Below are positions 59,950 to 64,000 of a DNA stretch of 64,000 nt, piece after piece. Made by a program: the position numbers and the translations under genes. Under the pieces are notes generated by a model. It worked only from the letters and a program-made list of their open reading frames with translations, searched no databases and was not told the origin of the DNA. The first letter of the stretch is position 1. Every line of letters starts with the position of its first letter. The DNA is from Acidimicrobiales bacterium (lineage in GTDB: Bacteria; Actinomycetota; Acidimicrobiia; Acidimicrobiales; Aldehydirespiratoraceae), in assembly GCA_029263195.1 (NCBI GenBank), contig JAJCXX010000082.1:113622-177621 (forward strand), in the 5' to 3' direction.

Positions 59950-60465
59950 TCAGGTCGAGCCGCGGAGCGAAGGATCGCTGCCGCACCGCCGTTCGAGCAA
60001 CATGGTGTCCCAGTATTGGCCGAGCTTGGTGCCGACTTCGTGCAGAATGCCGACCTCCGAATAGCCGAGCTTGCGATGCAGCGAGACGGAGGCGTCGTTG
60101 GGTAGAGCAACTATCGCCACCGCGAGGTGGACCCCTTGCTCGGTGAGGCGATCGAGTAGAGCACCGAGCAGAACGGTACCGAACCCCTTTCCGCGGCACG
60201 CATCGTCGAGAACGATCGTGGTCTCCATCGTCGAGCGGTAGCCGAGCTTGGGCCGGTAGAAGGTCGAGTAGGTGACTCCCACCACGGTTCCGTCATCCTC
60301 ACCGACCAGACAAGTGAGGTCGGGGTGCCGGTCGTCCCACCAGGCGGAACGGCTCTCGAGGTCGAACGGCTCCGTATCGAACGACACGTGGTTGTCGACG
60401 AGTGTCCAGTTGTAGATCTCGTTGATTCGTCCGAAATCCGATCGGGTCGCGTCGCGGATCAGCAT
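59950..60465 (-). CDS. GNAT N-acetyltransferase (phosphinothricin/amino-acid acetyltransferase-like)
   Basis: A 171-residue acetyltransferase of the PAT/MnaT group. The acetyl-CoA loop is CRGKGFGTVLLGALLDRL (Q/RxxGxG/A), with family blocks RDATRSDFGRINEIYNWT and PNDASVSLHRKLGYSEVG. Such enzymes acetylate amino acids or phosphinothricin-like analogues; the substrate is not proven. TAAAGT lies 6 bp before the ATG. Confidence 0.88.
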   Translation of the reverse strand: MLIRDATRSDFGRINEIYNWTLVDNHVSFDTEPFDLESRSAWWDDRHPDLTCLVGEDDGTVVGVTYSTFYRPKLGYRSTMETTIVLDDACRGKGFGTVLLGALLDRLTEQGVHLAVAIVALPNDASVSLHRKLGYSEVGILHEVGTKLGQYWDTMLLERRCGSDPSLRGST

Positions 60466-60471
60466 TTCCCG

Positions 60472-60477
60472 ACTTTA
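60472..60477 (-). promoter_or_regulatory. Leaderless-type -10 box (TAAAGT) of the GNAT gene
   Basis: TAAAGT ends 6 bp before the ATG at 60465, with no Shine-Dalgarno. Confidence 0.6.
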
Positions 60478-60524
60478 GGTCGTGTCTTCGCGAGCCTGCT
60501 GCGCGCAATCGTGGAGGTTTCCGC

Positions 60525-60530
60525 GATACT
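60525..60530 (+). promoter_or_regulatory. Candidate leaderless -10 box (GATACT) of the PLP/MarR operon
   Basis: GATACT ends 6 bp before the GTG at 60537. It differs from TANNNT only at the first base and keeps the spacing found at other genes. It lies close to the divergent TAAAGT box of the GNAT gene, making the intergenic 71 bp a two-way promoter. Confidence 0.4.
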
Positions 60531-60536
60531 GAGCCG

Positions 60537-62069
60537 GTGACAGACCAAGCAGAGATCGCCAGAGCCCACGCATCGTTGGGACTCACCACCGCCATCGCCG
60601 ACCAGGGCGTCTACCAGAGAACCGTTGACCGGTTCCGTGAGCGCAACATCGCCCTGCCGACGTTCGCCGAGTTGGCCGATCCCTCAACCATCCCTTCGGC
60701 GCGGATCGAGGCTTTGAGTGGGCTCGACCGAAATGAGCCCGATGCCCGAAACCTGTTCCGGGTCAACTGGTTCGGGAAGCTCGACGGCAGCGGGCCCCAC
60801 GCCGTACCCGACTACATCGAGTTGCCGAGCGAGCTCACTGGAGTCGACGCGCGCATCGTGCTGGCATTCGGAAACCGTTTCCCGATGATCAAGGCTCACA
60901 AGGTGCTGGCCGCCTACGCCTGCCTCGTCCCGCGGCTCGTGACCGGCCGGTTCGATCCGACGGCCCACCGAGCGGTCTGGCCCTCCACCGGCAACTACGC
61001 CCGCGGTGGTGTGGCGATCAGCCGCATCATGGCGTGTCGTGGCGTCGCCGTGCTGCCCGAGGGCATGAGCAAGGCCCGCTTCGATTGGCTCGAGAAATGG
61101 ACGCTCGATCCCGCCAACGACATCATCCGCACGCCCGGCACCGAGAGCAACGTCAAGGAAATCTACGACACGTGCAACGAGCTGGAGAAGGATCCCGAGA
61201 TCGAGATCCTCAACCAGTTCTCGGAGTTCGCCAACTATCTCGGCCACTACTCGGTCACCGGTCCGGCCTTGGAGAAGGTCTATCTCGATGCCGCCGGCAA
61301 CAACCCCGACTCGCGTCTGGCCGCCTACGTGTCGGCTTCCGGTTCGGGTGGCACCCTCGCGGCCGGCGACTATCTCAAGGCCAACCACGGTGCCCGGATC
61401 GTGGCAGTTGAGGCGCTCGAGTGTCCGACGCTTCTCGAGAACGGGTTCGGAGACCACAACATTCAGGGCATCGGCGACAAGCACGTGCCGCTGATCCACA
61501 ACGTCATGAACACCGACGACGTCGTGGCCGTGAGCGACCGGTCGACCGATTCGCTCGACGCTCTGTTCAACACGCCGGCCGGCCGGGCCTACCTGGTCGA
61601 CAACATCGGACTTGCACCAGCGCTGGTCGAATCGCTCCACGACATGGGCTACTCGTCGAGTTGCAACGCCCTGGCCGCCATCAAGATCGCCAAGGAACAC
61701 GATCTCGATCACAACGACGTGATCGTCTCGGTCGCAACCGACGGTGCGGAGATGTACGACGCCGAGCGAGACTCGTACTTGGCCGATCATCACCCCGGCG
61801 GATACGACACGGTCGCCGCGGCCGCCGATTTCGGCCGCGAGCTGGCATCGGGCGACACCGCACAGCACCTCGAGCTCACCCAGGCCCAACGTCGCCGCAT
61901 CTTCAATCTCGGTTACTTCACCTGGGTCGAGCAGCAGGGCACTGATTTCGCCGACTTCACGGTGCGTGCCGACCAGGCGTTCTGGACGGGAATGCACGGG
62001 TTCGTCGCTGACTGGGATGAGCAGATCCGAGAATTCAACGGCCGCACCGGCACCCGCGCCGCCGACTGA
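60537..62069 (+). CDS. Fold-type-II PLP enzyme, large form (cysteine synthase-like beta family)
   Basis: A 510-residue PLP-dependent enzyme of the tryptophan-synthase-beta superfamily. The PLP lysine is probably in FPMIKAHKVLAAYACL, the phosphate-binding Asn loop in WPSTGNYARGGVAI and a glycine loop in SASGSGGTLAAGDYL. It has an extra 60 N-terminal and about 130 C-terminal residues over plain cysteine synthases. I know of this family in actinobacterial genomes but not of a biochemical activity; lyase, synthase or racemase roles are open. It is first in an operon with a second PLP enzyme (1 bp gap) and a MarR regulator. Confidence 0.78.
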   Translation: MTDQAEIARAHASLGLTTAIADQGVYQRTVDRFRERNIALPTFAELADPSTIPSARIEALSGLDRNEPDARNLFRVNWFGKLDGSGPHAVPDYIELPSELTGVDARIVLAFGNRFPMIKAHKVLAAYACLVPRLVTGRFDPTAHRAVWPSTGNYARGGVAISRIMACRGVAVLPEGMSKARFDWLEKWTLDPANDIIRTPGTESNVKEIYDTCNELEKDPEIEILNQFSEFANYLGHYSVTGPALEKVYLDAAGNNPDSRLAAYVSASGSGGTLAAGDYLKANHGARIVAVEALECPTLLENGFGDHNIQGIGDKHVPLIHNVMNTDDVVAVSDRSTDSLDALFNTPAGRAYLVDNIGLAPALVESLHDMGYSSSCNALAAIKIAKEHDLDHNDVIVSVATDGAEMYDAERDSYLADHHPGGYDTVAAAADFGRELASGDTAQHLELTQAQRRRIFNLGYFTWVEQQGTDFADFTVRADQAFWTGMHGFVADWDEQIREFNGRTGTRAAD

Positions 62070-62070
62070 C

Positions 62071-63339
62071 GTGGCCGAACAGCGGTCGACATTCGAGATA
62101 CACGCCGATCGGCTCGACTCTCATCGACTAGCACTCGACTCCGGGGTCGGCGCCGAAGCGGTGTTGTTGATGATCAGACAACTCGACGCGGCTGTGAGCG
62201 ACATCGACGGTCGTGGCTTCCTGCCGACCCCGATTTCGATCGAGTCTCGGCTGGCCTCCGCCCTCGGCATTGAGTCCGAGCTCTGGGTGAAGGACGAGAC
62301 CCACAACGTCTCAGGATCCCACAAGGGTCGCCACCTGTTCGGGGTGGCGCTCCGTCACCTGGTCGACGCGGCCGGCGGACAAGGCTCGGAGGGCCGCTAT
62401 GCCATCGCCAGTTGCGGGAACGCTGCACTAGCGGCCTCGGTCGTGGCCAAGGCAACCGGGCGGGAGCTCGATGTCTTCGTGCCGACCTGGGCCGACGCTG
62501 GAGTCACCGACCGCATCGAGTCGCTCGGCGGCTCGGTGATCAGATGTGATCGCGATCCCGATGTGCCCGGTGACCCCTCCCATCACGCCATGGTCGAGGC
62601 GATCCGAGAAGGAGATGTCGCATTCTCCTGTCAGGGAACCGACACACCGTCGACTCTCGACGGAGGCCGCACGCTCGGCTGGGAACTCGTCGATTCCCTC
62701 ATCGCGCACGACAACGCCGACACCACGCATCTCGACCGGCTCGTGATCCAGGTGGGGGGTGGGGCTCTGGCATCATCGACGGTGCTGGCTCTGGCGTCCG
62801 ATGTCGCCGCCGGGCGGTTGGCGGCCATGCCCGTGATCCACCCGGTTCAGCCCGAGGGGAATCACCCGTTCGTTCGGGCCTGGGACCTGGTCGTCGGCGA
62901 GCTTCTCGTTGCTGAAGTGACCGCCGACCGGGCCGGTGCCGCGGCGTCGCTCGGCCGGCTCGACTCCGCGGCGGTGCGTGTCGTGCTCGCCCGGATCGGA
63001 TCTCGCCCCGACACCTACATGTGGCCCTGGGATGATGAGCCGATGTCCTACGCGTCGGGGATCCTCGACGATGTGACTTACGACTGGCTGCCCATTCTCG
63101 AGGCGACTCTCACCACCGGCGGATGGCCCGTGGTCCCAACCGAGGAGCAGTTCCGGCTGGCGCACACCCTCGGCCACGCCCACACCTCGATCGACGTCTG
63201 CCCGACCGGTTCGGCGGGGCTGGCGGGGCTGGTGGCCCTGCTGGAATCGTCGTCGATCCCGACGGTCGACGAACGGGTCGCCCTGTTGTTCACCGGCCTC
63301 ATGAGATCGGGCGACCCACAGCCAGAACCGCTGGCCTGA
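62071..63339 (+). CDS. Fold-type-II PLP enzyme, threonine synthase/dehydratase-like
   Basis: A 422-residue enzyme from the same superfamily as its upstream neighbour but distinct in sequence. The PLP lysine lies in ETHNVSGSHKGRHLFGV, the phosphate loop in IASCGNAALAASVVA and a glycine pair in VIQVGGGALASS. These recall threonine synthase, threonine dehydratase and diaminopropionate ammonia-lyase. The GTG start at 62071 follows the upstream stop by 1 bp; the track start lies inside that gene. The downstream MarR start overlaps its stop (TGATG). Confidence 0.82.
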   Translation: MAEQRSTFEIHADRLDSHRLALDSGVGAEAVLLMIRQLDAAVSDIDGRGFLPTPISIESRLASALGIESELWVKDETHNVSGSHKGRHLFGVALRHLVDAAGGQGSEGRYAIASCGNAALAASVVAKATGRELDVFVPTWADAGVTDRIESLGGSVIRCDRDPDVPGDPSHHAMVEAIREGDVAFSCQGTDTPSTLDGGRTLGWELVDSLIAHDNADTTHLDRLVIQVGGGALASSTVLALASDVAAGRLAAMPVIHPVQPEGNHPFVRAWDLVVGELLVAEVTADRAGAAASLGRLDSAAVRVVLARIGSRPDTYMWPWDDEPMSYASGILDDVTYDWLPILEATLTTGGWPVVPTEEQFRLAHTLGHAHTSIDVCPTGSAGLAGLVALLESSSIPTVDERVALLFTGLMRSGDPQPEPLA

Positions 63340-63836
63340 TGGCCGACGACGAGATGCTGGCCCCGCTGACCCCCTATCTCGAGGGGCGCCAGAAATCGAC
63401 CATCGAGGTCCTGATCTGGGTGTTGCGGACCGGCCGACAGGTCGAGGCATGGCTTGCCGACACGGTGTCGAGCGAGGAGCTCGACACTTCTGAGTACGCC
63501 ATGCTCTCGGCGCTCTGGCTCGACGGTTCGCCGCACCGGCTGTCGGCGGGTGAGATTTCCATACGCATCGTCCAGACCACCGGCGGCACCACCAAGACCA
63601 TTCGTCGTCTCGAGGAACGGGGTTTGGTGCGCCGGATTGCCGACCCCGACGACGGGCGCAGGTCGCTCATCGAACTCACCGACGAGGGCCTGGCGTTGGC
63701 GCGTTCGACTCTCGATCATGTACTCGACGCTTTTGATCTCGACATCGGCGGTCTCGATACCGCCGAACGAACCGAGATCAGCGAGCGAATGGTGAAGCTC
63801 TCAGCCGAACTCGACGACAGGCTTCGTCGGCGCTGA
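63339..63836 (+). CDS. MarR-family transcriptional regulator
   Basis: A 165-residue winged-helix regulator. The HTH and wing are seen in EISIRIVQTTGGTTKTIRRLEERGLVRRIADPDDGRRSLIELTDEGL, the standard MarR layout. The flanking helices (EYAMLSALWLDGSP and the C-terminal ERMVKLSAELDDRL) would form the dimer. The ATG overlaps the stop of the second PLP enzyme, so the regulator is cotranscribed and may control its own operon in response to a substrate; this is inference. Confidence 0.9.
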   Translation: MADDEMLAPLTPYLEGRQKSTIEVLIWVLRTGRQVEAWLADTVSSEELDTSEYAMLSALWLDGSPHRLSAGEISIRIVQTTGGTTKTIRRLEERGLVRRIADPDDGRRSLIELTDEGLALARSTLDHVLDAFDLDIGGLDTAERTEISERMVKLSAELDDRLRRR

Positions 63837-63841
63837 ACTCC

Positions 63842-64000
63842 TCAGCCTTCCGGCGGGGCCACGAAGTCGATGAGTTGCTCGACCGCACCGAGGAGAGGAG
63901 TCTCGAGGTCGGTCCATGAGTCGACCTTCCCCAGGAGCATCTTCCAGAACTGGCCCGATGTTCCCGTGAATCCGATCGAGTCGAGCACGCCCTGTTTCCA
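63842..64000 (-). CDS. C-terminal end of an unidentified protein (cut by window edge)
   Basis: The minus strand is open for 52 codons to the right edge and ends 5 bp from the convergent MarR stop. The visible residues (GVLDSIGFTGTSGQFWKMLLGK ... LGAVEQLIDFVAPPEG) show no motif I recognise. Coding is supported by the open frame and gene spacing. Confidence 0.6.
   Translation of the reverse strand, partial: WKQGVLDSIGFTGTSGQFWKMLLGKVDSWTDLETPLLGAVEQLIDFVAPPEG

Noticed and set aside
60684-61997. 437-residue minus-strand ORF
   Set aside because: Antisense to the first PLP enzyme; His/Val/Gly-rich shadow with no motifs. Its length alone is not evidence in GC-rich DNA.
1-64000. tRNA, rRNA, insertion sequences, prophage or attachment sites
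   Set aside because: Gaps are under 180 bp and none folds into a tRNA cloverleaf by eye; no transposase, integrase or terminal inverted repeats were seen. Very small RNAs cannot be excluded.

Overview
The window is compact, GC-rich bacterial chromosome with actinobacterial character. I infer an uncultured-type or marine/freshwater member of the class Acidimicrobiia, or a close relative. The grounds are: predicted F420-dependent enzymes (a Ddn-like nitroreductase and an LLM oxidoreductase), a DUF3039 protein, a DevR/DosR-like response regulator, an MprAB-like two-component pair, frequent GTG/TTG starts, and many acyl-CoA synthetases. This assignment is inference; no rRNA or tRNA gene is present to confirm it. 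I see no insertion sequence, phage, CRISPR, integron or plasmid signature. It looks like core chromosome, and the longest gap between genes is about 180 bp (57860-58036).

Layout. 1-7.2 kb: UvrD-like helicase (cut by the left edge), a lipoprotein alpha/beta hydrolase, a DUF1269 protein, a LOG-like nucleotide-binding protein, an amidohydrolase and a histidine phosphatase. 7.2-11.7 kb: class-3 L-asparaginase, SRPBCC protein, thioredoxin, then an overlapping triad of an ECF-sigma-like protein, a small HTH protein and a proline-rich membrane protein. 11.7-15.4 kb: a PhnD-C-E-E phosphonate/phosphite-type ABC importer. 15.5-16.8 kb: two divergent paralogous HAD 5'-nucleotidase-like genes with 25 bp between start codons. 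16.9-19.7 kb: DevR-like regulator and a triple-PAS histidine kinase. 19.7-28.7 kb: acyl-CoA synthetase, M20 peptidase, S4 RNA-binding protein, then an MMPL transporter, a cN-II-like nucleotidase, a TlpA-like redox protein and a DUF2817 protein. 28.7-37.3 kb: small metabolic, redox and repair genes (nitrobindin-like, Ddn-like, HhH-GPD glycosylase, PAP2, flavodoxin, LLM, RarD, phosphotransferase, alpha/beta hydrolase). 37.4-42.1 kb: acetoacetyl-CoA synthetase, ABC-F protein, SurE. 42.3-45.0 kb: MprAB-like pair facing a secreted Gly/Pro-rich protein. 45.2-50.6 kb: aminotransferase plus omega-amidase, and a heterodimeric ABC exporter. 50.7-59.9 kb: lipid and acyl-CoA genes (two AMP-forming ligases, patatin, thioesterase, enoyl-CoA hydratase) mixed with PsuG and an SF2 helicase. 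60-64 kb: GNAT acetyltransferase, then an operon of two fold-type-II PLP enzymes and a MarR regulator, and the end of a gene cut by the right edge.

How it works together. Co-directional neighbours commonly overlap by 4 bp (ATGA/GTGA), implying translational coupling. Convergent pairs almost always abut or overlap. At least ten genes that begin transcription units carry a TANNNT hexamer exactly 6 bp before the start codon, the signature expected of a -10 box for leaderless transcripts. Genes without it usually have a visible Shine-Dalgarno. The most promising less-described units are the sigma-like/HTH/membrane triad (9.3-11.7 kb) and the tandem PLP-enzyme/MarR operon (60.5-63.8 kb).
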